Shown here: positions 1 to 5,236 of the stretch, in pieces
Position numbering within the stretch: the stretch's first letter is position 1
How the letters are laid out: each line of letters starts with the position of its first letter
From: Lachnospiraceae bacterium
Lineage (GTDB): Bacteria; Bacillota; Clostridia; Lachnospirales; Lachnospiraceae
Length of the DNA: 5,236 nt
Assembly (NCBI GenBank): GCA_900759225.1
Contig: CAAEUM010000029.1
Location: 1-5,236 of the forward strand
Direction of reading: 5' to 3'
Translations under genes and position numbers: made by a program
The notes under the pieces: generated by a model
Told to the model about the DNA's origin: nothing
The model's input: the letters and a program-made list of their open reading frames with translations, nothing else
Databases searched by the model: none

Positions 1-1
1 C

Positions 2-469
2 TTGAATGAAATGCCGGTACCGTCTCATCATGTATGGTATATGAAGGATGAACATTGCCAGACAGCGGTAAAAACTCCGTCCAGTTATTTGTTTGAACAT
101 GGTATTGGGATTGAAAAAGTAAATATTTACGGAATTCCGGAGGTGCTGCAGCAAAAACTTTATGATGAAATTACAAATACTGGCTGCATTAAACATACAC
201 GCGAAGGAGCTGGGCCTGACTTGGAGTTTGCATCTGCAACATTGGATAAAGAGCAGGCGGTAACAGCTATTTTAAAAGAAATCGGAGTTACGCTTGGAGA
301 GTGCATGATCATGGGAGATTCCAGCAGTGATTATGATATGATTCGAAAAGTAGGTCTTGGAATTGCTATGGGAAATGCGCCGGATTGGGTAAAGGAAGCG
401 GCGAAGGATATTGCTCCGCGTTATGATGAAGACGGAGTTGCAGTAATGATCGAAAAATATTTGCTGTAA
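2..469 (+). CDS. Cof-type HAD-IIB family hydrolase, 3' part (5' end outside window)
   Basis: C-terminal 155 or so residues of a probable cytosolic sugar-phosphate or nucleotide phosphatase of the HAD superfamily. The reading frame is open to the left edge, so the TTG at base 2 is not trusted as a start. Cof-type proteins are usually about 260-270 aa, so roughly 110 N-terminal residues, including the DxD nucleophile motif, are missing. Visible parts, numbered from base 2: the end of the C2 cap domain (about 1-75), the motif III lysine in LDKEQAV (K83), motif IV GDSSSDYDM (G105, D106, D110; Mg2+ binding), then the MGNA signature (123-126) followed by DEDGVA near the C-terminus. The stop is TAA at 467-469. 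The next gene starts 10 bp later, so co-transcription is likely. The family is clear; the substrate cannot be read from the sequence. Confidence 0.88.
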   Translation: MNEMPVPSHHVWYMKDEHCQTAVKTPSSYLFEHGIGIEKVNIYGIPEVLQQKLYDEITNTGCIKHTREGAGPDLEFASATLDKEQAVTAILKEIGVTLGECMIMGDSSSDYDMIRKVGLGIAMGNAPDWVKEAAKDIAPRYDEDGVAVMIEKYLL

Positions 470-479
470 GGGGAGTAAG

Positions 480-1346
480 ATGGAAAAAACATTACAAAAT
501 TTTAAACAAGCCCATCCGTTCTTAGTGTGTATCGATTCTGACGGTTGTGCGTTTGATGTAATGGAAGTAAAACATAAAGAATGTTTCTGCCCGGCTATGG
601 TCAATTACTGGAATCTTCAGGCTGTAGATCGATATGCCAGAGAAGCATGGGAGTTTGTGAATTTATATTCCGTAGATAGGGGAGCCAACCGTTTTTTGAC
701 GCTTGAAACTGTTTTGGAGATGCTGGATCGGAGAAAAGAAGTTAAGCGTTTAACCGGTTTTTCCATGCCAGATCATACAGAATTAAAAAAATGGGTGGAT
801 AGTGGTGAGCCACTAAATAATCAATCTTTGGAAAAACATAAAGATAATCCCCAATTGGTCAGAACACTGGAATGGAGCTTGGACTGTAATCGTCGAATCA
901 GGGAAATGGTTCGGGGAGTTCCTCCCTTTCCTTATGTAAGAGAAAGCCTTGAAAAGTTGTCCAGTCGGGCAGATATTGTAATTGTATCTGCGACATCTAC
1001 GGAGGCTTTATTGCGTGAATGGGAGGAACACAAACTTTTGCCATTTGTATCAGCTGTTTGTGGGCAGGAGGCAGGAAGTAAGGTACAATGTATTGAAAAA
1101 GTAAAGTTCGGGTATGAAGAGAAGCATTGCTTGATGATGGGTGATGCTCCGGGAGACTGTACGGCTGCCTGGAAAAATGGAATTCTTTTTTATCCTATTC
1201 GCCTTTTAGAGGAAACTGACTCTTGGGAAGAGTTCTATACAGATGATTTAGAACGTTTTTTGAATGGAAGCTATGCAGGAGAGCGGGAAAAACAGCTGGT
1301 AGAACAATTTAGACATTTGCTGCCTGCGACACCTGGTTGGGAATAA
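480..1346 (+). CDS. HAD family hydrolase, 288 aa
   Basis: Complete cytosolic HAD-superfamily phosphatase-like protein. Motif I is CIDSDGCAFD (D19 and D21, nucleophile and acid/base). An all-helical insertion typical of a C1 cap lies at about 24-145. Motif II is IVSATST (S170/T172), a candidate motif III lysine is K201 (or K207), and motif IV is MMGDAPGD (D222, D226). All catalytic positions are present, so it should be active. The glycine and cysteine after the second Asp (DSDGC) set it apart from the Cof-type protein just upstream, so the pair is not a simple tandem duplication. ATG at 480 is supported by an AGGGGAG Shine-Dalgarno (469-475) overlapping the upstream stop, which implies translational coupling. 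Similar 290-aa proteins occur, from memory, near sugar-utilisation genes in Lachnospiraceae; the substrate is unknown. Base composition is A/T-richer than in the genes to the right. Confidence 0.85.
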   Translation: MEKTLQNFKQAHPFLVCIDSDGCAFDVMEVKHKECFCPAMVNYWNLQAVDRYAREAWEFVNLYSVDRGANRFLTLETVLEMLDRRKEVKRLTGFSMPDHTELKKWVDSGEPLNNQSLEKHKDNPQLVRTLEWSLDCNRRIREMVRGVPPFPYVRESLEKLSSRADIVIVSATSTEALLREWEEHKLLPFVSAVCGQEAGSKVQCIEKVKFGYEEKHCLMMGDAPGDCTAAWKNGILFYPIRLLEETDSWEEFYTDDLERFLNGSYAGEREKQLVEQFRHLLPATPGWE

Positions 1347-1463
1347 GTTCTATCATTTAAATGACGATAATAGTGTAGGAGAGCATAACAAATTTTCCGC
1401 CTATACCATGAGCGGAGCTCCCCACATTATGTAAAAAATAAAACAAAATAGGTCAATAAGAGC

Positions 1464-1520
1464 GAGCCGGAAATCAAGACAGAAAAGAGAGATGTTTTGA
1501 TTTTCGGCTTGTTTATTTTA
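1464..1520 (+). terminator. Long-stem terminator-like hairpin after the HAD operon
   Basis: The arm at 1464-1481 pairs with 1493-1510 over 18 consecutive positions. All are Watson-Crick except three G.T pairs (1464/1510, 1470/1504, 1478/1496), and an 11-nt purine loop joins them. The tail is T-rich but interrupted (GTTTATTTTA, 1511-1520). It lies 118 nt past the stop of the 288-aa HAD gene and upstream of the next promoter, where an operon-ending Rho-independent terminator is expected. The tail is weaker than canonical, so a role as an mRNA-stabilising 3' hairpin is also possible. Confidence 0.75.
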
Positions 1521-1610
1521 AGGGAATTATGATTGTTAAAAAGTAGAAGGATAGAAGGTTTTGCAGTTACTAAATAAATCCTCGCCTGCCAATCCTGCTT
1601 CACAAATTAT

Positions 1611-1639
1611 TTGACGAACAGGGGATTTCTGGATATACT
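1611..1639 (+). promoter_or_regulatory. Sigma-A promoter for the DUF1576 gene
   Basis: The -35 box is TTGACG (1611-1616, 5/6 to consensus) and the -10 box is TATACT (1634-1639, 5/6), with an optimal 17-bp spacer. Predicted transcription start is about 1646, giving a leader of about 60 nt. It sits directly downstream of the terminator-like hairpin, so the gene appears to be an independent transcription unit. Confidence 0.82.
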
Positions 1640-1707
1640 GGAACATAGAAAAAGCATAAGAGGATAGCCGGGAACCTTAAAACAGGCGGCGAAGAAGGGA
1701 TAGACCG

Positions 1708-3006
1708 ATGAGAGAGCAGAACCGTTTTCCCAAATTAAAAAAACTGACACGAAAGCAGGAATTTCTGCTTCTTTCGCTGCTGCCGGTTTATTTTATAATG
1801 ATCGGATTTATGGTACAGCCCTTTCCTGAGATCATTCTGGGAATGGAGCGTATTATCAGGGAACCGGATTTCCTTATTACAGATTATTTTGCTGTAGGAG
1901 GAGTGGGGGCGGCTCTGATCAATGCCGGGCTCATTACCTTAATGAGCATTGCCATTATTTATTTTTTGCATATGGACATGACCGGCCATACGATTACATC
2001 TGCCTGCCTTATGTTTGGCTTTTCCCTTTTTGGAAAAAATATTGTAAATATCTGGGCGATTTTGGCCGGTGTGTGGGTTTATGCACGGTATCACAGGACG
2101 CCTATTCAGCGCTATATTTATATCGGCCTTTACGGTACCAGCCTTTCGCCTATTATGACAGAAATTATGATGCTGGGAGAATATCCCCTTATGGTGCGGC
2201 TGGCGCTGTCCATATCAACCGGTCTTTCTATCGGCTTTGTGCTGCCGCCCCTGTCTACCCATGTGCACTTTGCCCATATGGGATATTCCCTTTACAATGT
2301 GGGCTTTGCGGCAGGCATTATTGCTACGGTTGCAATGTCGCTGGCGAAATCCTTTGGAATACAGGTGCGTTCCAGGCTTATCTGGTCAGTGGGAAATAAC
2401 GGGCGGTTCAGTATCCTGCTTTCCCTGTTGTTTCTTACAATGATAGGGATTGGGATCTTTGTCCAGGGAAAAGGAATATTGGGGGCTTACAGGCGTATCT
2501 TAAAAACCAGCGGCATTTCCGGTACGGATTACCTGCGGGATGAGGGCGGGGCAGCAACCCTCTTTAACATGGGCATAAACGGACTTTTTGCCACCTGGTT
2601 TGTATTGGCAGTGGGAGGGGAGCTAAACGGCCCTGTTATCTGCGGAATCTTTACCATTGTAGGTTTTAGCGCCACAGGGAAGCATTTGAGGAATATTGTT
2701 CCTATTATGCTGGGAGTTTATCTTGCCAGCTTTACGAAGGTCTGGAGCATTGAACAGCCTTCGCCTCTTTTAGCACTGCTGTTTTCAACAACCCTTGCGC
2801 CGGTAGCAGGAAAGTTTGGGCCCATAGCCGGGATCATAGCCGGATACCTTCATTCCTCTGTGGCGATCCATATAGGGGTTGTATATGGCGGTATGAATCT
2901 TTACAATAACGGCTTTGCCGGAGCCATTGTGGCAATCTTCATGGTTCCTGTGATCCAGGCGATTGAGGACAGAAGGGCAAGGGCCAAGGGCGGAATTTCC
3001 CTTTAA
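1708..3006 (+). CDS. DUF1576 family integral membrane protein, 432 aa
   Basis: Polytopic membrane protein recognised as DUF1576 (function unknown, mainly Firmicutes). ATG at 1708 follows AAGAAGGGA (1692-1700) at 7 nt spacing. A basic N-terminus (KLKKLTRK) precedes a first hydrophobic segment (about 19-36). Further hydrophobic stretches lie at about 63-87, 96-126, 135-155, 160-180, 197-212, 234-252, 285-304, 309-321, 330-342, 353-368, 371-385 and 402-418, so about 12 membrane spans are plausible. The protein is internally duplicated: 59-126 aligns with 274-341 at a constant offset of 215 (DY-F/L..GG, G at 93/308, GK at 109-110 and 324-325, then NI). A later block, SLYNVGFA (194-201), matches NLYNNGFA (397-404). 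Two-fold repeats are typical of secondary transporters and channels, so a transport role is plausible, but the substrate is unknown. It has its own promoter and converges with the minus-strand gene ending at 3024. Confidence 0.85.
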   Translation: MREQNRFPKLKKLTRKQEFLLLSLLPVYFIMIGFMVQPFPEIILGMERIIREPDFLITDYFAVGGVGAALINAGLITLMSIAIIYFLHMDMTGHTITSACLMFGFSLFGKNIVNIWAILAGVWVYARYHRTPIQRYIYIGLYGTSLSPIMTEIMMLGEYPLMVRLALSISTGLSIGFVLPPLSTHVHFAHMGYSLYNVGFAAGIIATVAMSLAKSFGIQVRSRLIWSVGNNGRFSILLSLLFLTMIGIGIFVQGKGILGAYRRILKTSGISGTDYLRDEGGAATLFNMGINGLFATWFVLAVGGELNGPVICGIFTIVGFSATGKHLRNIVPIMLGVYLASFTKVWSIEQPSPLLALLFSTTLAPVAGKFGPIAGIIAGYLHSSVAIHIGVVYGGMNLYNNGFAGAIVAIFMVPVIQAIEDRRARAKGGISL

Positions 3007-3023
3007 AAGAACGGTGCTTTTAG

Positions 3024-3374
3024 TCAGTCCCCGCCCTGGATGGTAATGTTCATCCGGTTGGGAAGGCAGACAATGGTGTCAGTATTGTATTTCTTTTTTC
3101 CCTGCCTGACACAGAGCTGGTCAGGGCAGCTGGCCTGGCTGCACCAGATTTCCCCGTTTTGTATTACAAGGTGGTTTGTGCCTCCGTCAGGGCCTGTAAC
3201 AGTGAGCTCCTGGTCTTGACGAAGGGACAGCTCATGAACCTGGATGCCGTCCACAAAAACAAGGGCCTTTGCGGCAGGGGGGCGTCCGGACAGCTTTGAG
3301 AATATAAGCAGGATGCAGGCAGCGCCAAGAAGGATCATAATAAGGAGCAGATCGTGTTTTTTCTGTTTTTTCAT
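3024..3374 (-). CDS. NusG domain II-containing protein (DUF1312), membrane-anchored, 116 aa
   Basis: Small protein with a basic N-terminus (MKKQKKHD), one hydrophobic anchor (about 9-27) and an extracytoplasmic beta-rich domain of the NusG_II/DUF1312 type. Diagnostic residues are four cysteines: C78, C83 and C88 in WCSQASCPDQLC, and C103 in IVCLPNR, followed by the terminal I-x-I-x-G strand. It is not the transcription factor NusG; only the domain-II fold is shared. Its role is not established, though family members commonly neighbour Gx transporter genes, as here, and sometimes ApbE/FMN-linked or polyprenyl synthase genes. The start is ATG at 3372-3374; an in-frame TAA six bases upstream excludes a longer form. 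The ribosome binding site is poor: the only strong GGAGGT lies 25 nt upstream (plus-strand 3400-3405). Full length for the family. Confidence 0.85.
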   Translation of the reverse strand: MKKQKKHDLLLIMILLGAACILLIFSKLSGRPPAAKALVFVDGIQVHELSLRQDQELTVTGPDGGTNHLVIQNGEIWCSQASCPDQLCVRQGKKKYNTDTIVCLPNRMNITIQGGD

Positions 3375-3458
3375 AGATTAACAGCCTGTTTAAGGCATTA
3401 CCTCCGGATTGCAAGATTTGGGCCCCTGATTTTCGCAAAAGAGCCGAATGTATGACAC

Positions 3459-3487
3459 ATTGTAGCATAAATGGAGGAGTCGGGCAA
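3459..3487 (-). promoter_or_regulatory. Extended -10 promoter for the NusG-II gene
   Basis: On the minus strand, the -35 box is TTGCCC (plus-strand 3482-3487) and the -10 box is TACAAT (3459-3464), with a 17-bp spacer. A TGC immediately before the -10 box gives an extended -10 motif. Predicted start is near 3452, leaving a leader of about 78 nt before ATG 3374. The -35 box lies next to the Shine-Dalgarno of the divergent Gx gene, so the two transcripts must overlap at their 5' ends or the promoters must interleave. Confidence 0.68.
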
Positions 3488-3489
3488 GG

Positions 3490-3495
3490 AAGGAG
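3490..3495 (+). promoter_or_regulatory. Ribosome binding site fixing the Gx transporter start
   Basis: AAGGAG at 3490-3495 sits 7 nt before ATG 3503. This favours 3503 over the in-frame upstream ATG at 3452, which lacks a matching site and would add 17 polar residues (MTHCSINGG...) ahead of the natural MAKKKTLSVK start. Confidence 0.85.
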
Positions 3496-3502
3496 CCGTT
3501 AT

Positions 3503-4024
3503 ATGGCAAAAAAGAAAACATTGTCCGTAAAGCGCATGGCACTTTACGGCTTTTTGATCGCCCTGGGTTTTGTGCTGGGGTATGTGGAGAGCCTGGTTCC
3601 CATTTATCTGGGAGCACCTGGGGTAAAGCTTGGTCTTGCAAACCTGGCTGCAGTGATTGCCCTTTACAGCCTGGGGGTGAAGGCTGCAGCTTTTATTAAT
3701 ATTGCCCGTATCCTTCTTGTTGGTTTTACCTTCGGGAATATGGCCTCCATCCTGTTTGGCCTGACAGGGGCGGCGTTCAGCCTTTTTGTTATGGCTGTAT
3801 GCAGGAAATGTCATTTTTTTAGCATGGTGGGAGTCAGTGTCCTGGGAGGGGTGTGCCATAATATCGGCCAGTTTTTGATCGCCGCCTATGTAGTAAAAAC
3901 CTTTGGCGTATTTTCCTATCTTCCGGTGCTGCTGATTGCCGGTACCATAGCGGGAGCGTTGATCGGCCTTCTGGGGGGACTGGTGCTGGAGCGGATTCGC
4001 GGAGCGATCGACGTTCATGATTAA
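3503..4024 (+). CDS. Gx transporter family protein (annotated elsewhere as heptaprenyl diphosphate synthase component I)
   Basis: A 173-aa integral membrane protein of the Hpre_diP_synt_I (PF07456) type. It has a basic N-terminus (MAKKKTLSVKR) and five or six hydrophobic segments at about 12-34, 44-58, 61-75, 80-100, 107-130 and 138-162. Motifs typical of the family are PGVKLGLANL (39-48), ARILLVGFTFGN (68-79) and the VCHNIGQF stretch (117-124). The old name comes from comparison with a prenyl-diphosphate synthase subunit, but this is a hydrophobic membrane protein resembling small-molecule uptake (ECF S-component-like) proteins. No prenyltransferase DDxxD motif is present, so a catalytic role is doubtful. 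It is divergent from its usual partner, the NusG-II gene, across 128 bp. I see no convincing plus-strand promoter in that gap. The start is chosen on the AAGGAG site 7 nt upstream. Confidence 0.85.
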   Translation: MAKKKTLSVKRMALYGFLIALGFVLGYVESLVPIYLGAPGVKLGLANLAAVIALYSLGVKAAAFINIARILLVGFTFGNMASILFGLTGAAFSLFVMAVCRKCHFFSMVGVSVLGGVCHNIGQFLIAAYVVKTFGVFSYLPVLLIAGTIAGALIGLLGGLVLERIRGAIDVHD

Positions 4025-4096
4025 TGGTGCCGCCGTTGGGCGACATGTCTGTTTTTCTTTAAAACAGGGGAAGATATATAAAAATCAATATAAAAG

Positions 4097-4110
4097 TGAA
4101 AAAAATATCA
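4097..4110 (+). promoter_or_regulatory. Degenerate cre-like site (possible CcpA operator) upstream of galT
   Basis: TGAAAAAAATATCA matches the Firmicute cre consensus TGWAANCGNTNWCA at all positions except the central CG, which is AA. It directly abuts the galT -35 box. Loss of the normally conserved CG, and the A-rich setting, make a chance match quite possible. The surrounding A/T-rich stretch (about 4071-4110) could instead work as an UP element. Confidence 0.25.
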
Positions 4111-4139
4111 TTGTTTTATGGGAGTCGGATGCTTATAAT
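4111..4139 (+). promoter_or_regulatory. Sigma-A promoter for galT
   Basis: The -35 box is TTGTTT (4111-4116) and the -10 box is a perfect TATAAT (4134-4139), with a 17-bp spacer. An A-rich tract precedes the -35 box. The predicted start, about 4146, leaves a leader of about 62 nt containing a short hairpin. Confidence 0.82.
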
Positions 4140-4145
4140 GAATAA

Positions 4146-4167
4146 AGGCCCGGCAGTGCATGGGCTT
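4146..4167 (+). promoter_or_regulatory. Leader hairpin / dyad at the galT transcription start
   Basis: AGGCCC (4146-4151) can pair with GGGCTT (4162-4167), with one G.T pair, around a 10-nt loop. It begins at the predicted +1 of the galT promoter. It could be a 5'-end stabilising stem or part of a repressor operator; nothing in the sequence decides between these. Confidence 0.35.
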
Positions 4168-4207
4168 CAAAGATGCAGCAGGGATAAAATGTAAGGGGGT
4201 ACGGCAA

Positions 4208-5236
4208 ATGATAAATGAAGCGGTTAAGGGGCTGGTGCAGTATGGCTTAAACACAGGGCTTATTTCACCGGTAGATGCGATTTATGCAAGAAATCAGATT
4301 CTGTCTGTAATGGGGTTAGATGAATACCAGGAGCCGGAGGGGGCTGTGGAGAGTGAAAACCTGGAGCTGATCTTAAAGGAGCTTCTGGATCATGCCCATG
4401 AAAGCGGCGTCCTGCCGGAGGACAGTGTGGTATACAGGGATTTGTTTGATACCAGGCTGATGAACTGCCTGATGCCAAGGCCGGGGGAAGTGGTGGATGA
4501 ATTTTGGAAGCATTATGAGGTATCTCCGGAGGAAGCAACCGATTATTATTATAAGCTGAGTCAGGATTCTGATTATATCCGCCGCTACCGTATAAAAAAG
4601 GATATGAAGTGGACAACCTCCACCCGTTATGGTGATCTGGATATTACCATTAACCTTTCAAAGCCAGAAAAGGATCCCAAGGCCATTGCAGCAGCCAAGC
4701 TGGCAAAGCAGAGCGGCTATCCAAAGTGCCAGCTTTGTATGGAAAATGTAGGATATGCAGGAAGGGCAGACCATCCGGCCAGGGCGACCCACAGGGTGAT
4801 CCCGATTACCATAAATGACAGCCAGTGGGGCTTCCAGTATTCACCTTATGTATATTATAATGAGCACTGCATTGTGTTTAACGGCCAGCATGTGCCAATG
4901 AAGATTGAGCGGGCAACCTTTAAAAAGTTATTTGATTTTATACGTCAGTTCCCCCATTATTTCCTGGGCTCCAATGCAGATCTGCCTATTGTAGGCGGTT
5001 CTATTTTAAGCCATGACCATTTCCAGGGCGGCCACTATACCTTTGCAATGGCTAAGGCCCCCATTGAAGTATCCTTTACAATGGAGGGCTTTGAGGATGT
5101 GGAGGCAGGAATCGTATTCTGGCCGATGTCTGTGCTGCGTCTAAAGGCCAGAGAGCCGGAACGTCTGATCGAGCTGGGTGACAGGGTGCTTGGGGCATGG
5201 AGGACCTACACCGATAAGGAAGCCTTTGTGTTTGCA
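4208..5236 (+). CDS. galT: UDP-glucose--hexose-1-phosphate uridylyltransferase, class II, 5' part (3' end outside window)
   Basis: Leloir-pathway enzyme exchanging UMP between UDP-glucose and galactose-1-phosphate (EC 2.7.7.12), cytosolic. The first 343 codons are open to the right edge. Class II GalT proteins are around 490-510 aa, so about 150 C-terminal residues are missing. Recognisable parts are the N-terminal helical region (1-115), YGDLDITINLSKPEKDPK (141-158), CQLCMENVGYAGR (174-186), ATHRVIPITIN (193-203), and the catalytic SILSHDHFQGG (265-275), whose H269, H271 and Q273 give the HxHxQ arrangement of uridylyltransferases. ATG 4208 has AAGGGGG (4193-4199) 8 nt upstream. It has its own promoter and lies 183 bp after the Gx gene, so it is probably the first or only gene of a galactose unit. 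No galK or galE is visible. Confidence 0.95.
   Translation, partial: MINEAVKGLVQYGLNTGLISPVDAIYARNQILSVMGLDEYQEPEGAVESENLELILKELLDHAHESGVLPEDSVVYRDLFDTRLMNCLMPRPGEVVDEFWKHYEVSPEEATDYYYKLSQDSDYIRRYRIKKDMKWTTSTRYGDLDITINLSKPEKDPKAIAAAKLAKQSGYPKCQLCMENVGYAGRADHPARATHRVIPITINDSQWGFQYSPYVYYNEHCIVFNGQHVPMKIERATFKKLFDFIRQFPHYFLGSNADLPIVGGSILSHDHFQGGHYTFAMAKAPIEVSFTMEGFEDVEAGIVFWPMSVLRLKAREPERLIELGDRVLGAWRTYTDKEAFVFA

Larger units (their letters stand above)
1347..1707. other. 361-bp intergenic region between HAD operon and DUF1576 gene
   Basis: No supported coding sequence. Short ATG-initiated frames (for example at 1408 and 1529) close within nine codons and lack a good ribosome binding site. The region contains a 12-nt palindrome (1353-1364), a terminator-like hairpin (1464-1510), a sigma-A promoter (1611-1639) and a roughly 60-nt leader for the next gene. 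The leader can form a bulged hairpin (GCCG 1667-1670 with CGGC 1687-1690, and CCT 1675-1677 with AGG 1684-1686), which does not match a riboswitch class I recognise. Confidence 0.7.

Noticed and set aside
1396..1416. TCCGC/GCGGA inverted repeat as a terminator or riboswitch stem
   Set aside because: Five base pairs with an 11-nt loop and no T-tract; no conserved riboswitch core around it.
2073..2443. Plus-strand 108-aa and 68-aa frames inside the DUF1576 gene
   Set aside because: Out-of-frame shadows of a strongly supported membrane protein, Cys/Tyr-rich with no recognisable domain or start signal.
3004..3022. TAAAAG/CTTTTA dyad as a bidirectional terminator between the convergent genes
   Set aside because: Only 6 bp, nearly all A/T, overlapping the stop codon, with no T-tract after either arm.
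3452..3502. Longer N-terminus for the Gx transporter from ATG 3452
   Set aside because: No ribosome binding site before it, and the added residues are unlike the family; ATG 3503 has an excellent AAGGAG.
3398..4018. Minus-strand 206-aa open frame opposite the Gx transporter gene
   Set aside because: Its translation is rich in His, Gln, Lys and Cys with no domain or membrane pattern, it lies antisense to a well-supported family member, and it has the look of a shadow frame.
4027..4060. CGCC/GGCG hairpin followed by a T-rich run as a Gx terminator
   Set aside because: The stem is only 4 bp and the T-run begins about 10 nt later, so the geometry does not fit intrinsic termination.
4260..4616. 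Minus-strand 118-aa open frame opposite galT
   Set aside because: Proline/serine-rich low-complexity translation antisense to a clear galT coding region; no supporting start site.

Overview
The window looks like chromosomal DNA from a Clostridia-type Firmicute, most likely Lachnospiraceae. This is inferred from family content (a DUF1576 membrane protein, a NusG-domain-II protein with a Gx transporter, a class II GalT), purine-rich Shine-Dalgarno sites and sigma-A-type promoters. No RNA genes, insertion sequences, CRISPR arrays or phage genes were found.

Region 1 (1-1346) holds two co-directional HAD-superfamily phosphatase genes: the 3' part of a Cof-type (HAD-IIB) hydrolase, then, 10 bp later, a complete 288-aa HAD hydrolase of another subfamily. 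They look like the tail of an operon. Region 2 (1347-1707) is a 361-bp non-coding gap. It holds a 12-nt perfect palindrome just after the stop codon, a long 18-bp terminator-like hairpin (1464-1510), and a near-consensus promoter (TTGACG, 17 bp, TATACT) for the next gene. The DNA left of this gap is visibly more A/T-rich than the DNA to its right.

Region 3 (1708-3006) is a 432-aa DUF1576 integral membrane protein with a clear internal duplication. It converges, with a 17-bp gap, on region 4: a minus-strand 116-aa membrane-anchored NusG-domain-II (DUF1312) protein (3024-3374). Divergent from that is a Gx transporter / 'heptaprenyl diphosphate synthase component I' gene (3503-4024). These two families are usually found as neighbours. 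Here they are head to head around a 128-bp intergenic segment, and the minus-strand promoter abuts the Gx ribosome binding site.

Region 5 (4208-5236, running off the edge) is the first 343 codons of a class II UDP-glucose--hexose-1-phosphate uridylyltransferase (galT). It has its own strong promoter, an A/T-rich upstream segment, a degenerate cre-like site and a small leader hairpin.

The genes do not form one obvious pathway. The two HAD genes and galT fit sugar-phosphate metabolism, while the three central genes are poorly characterised membrane functions. The most interesting points are the duplicated architecture of the DUF1576 protein and the divergent layout of the NusG-II/Gx pair. No complete new system can be claimed from sequence alone.
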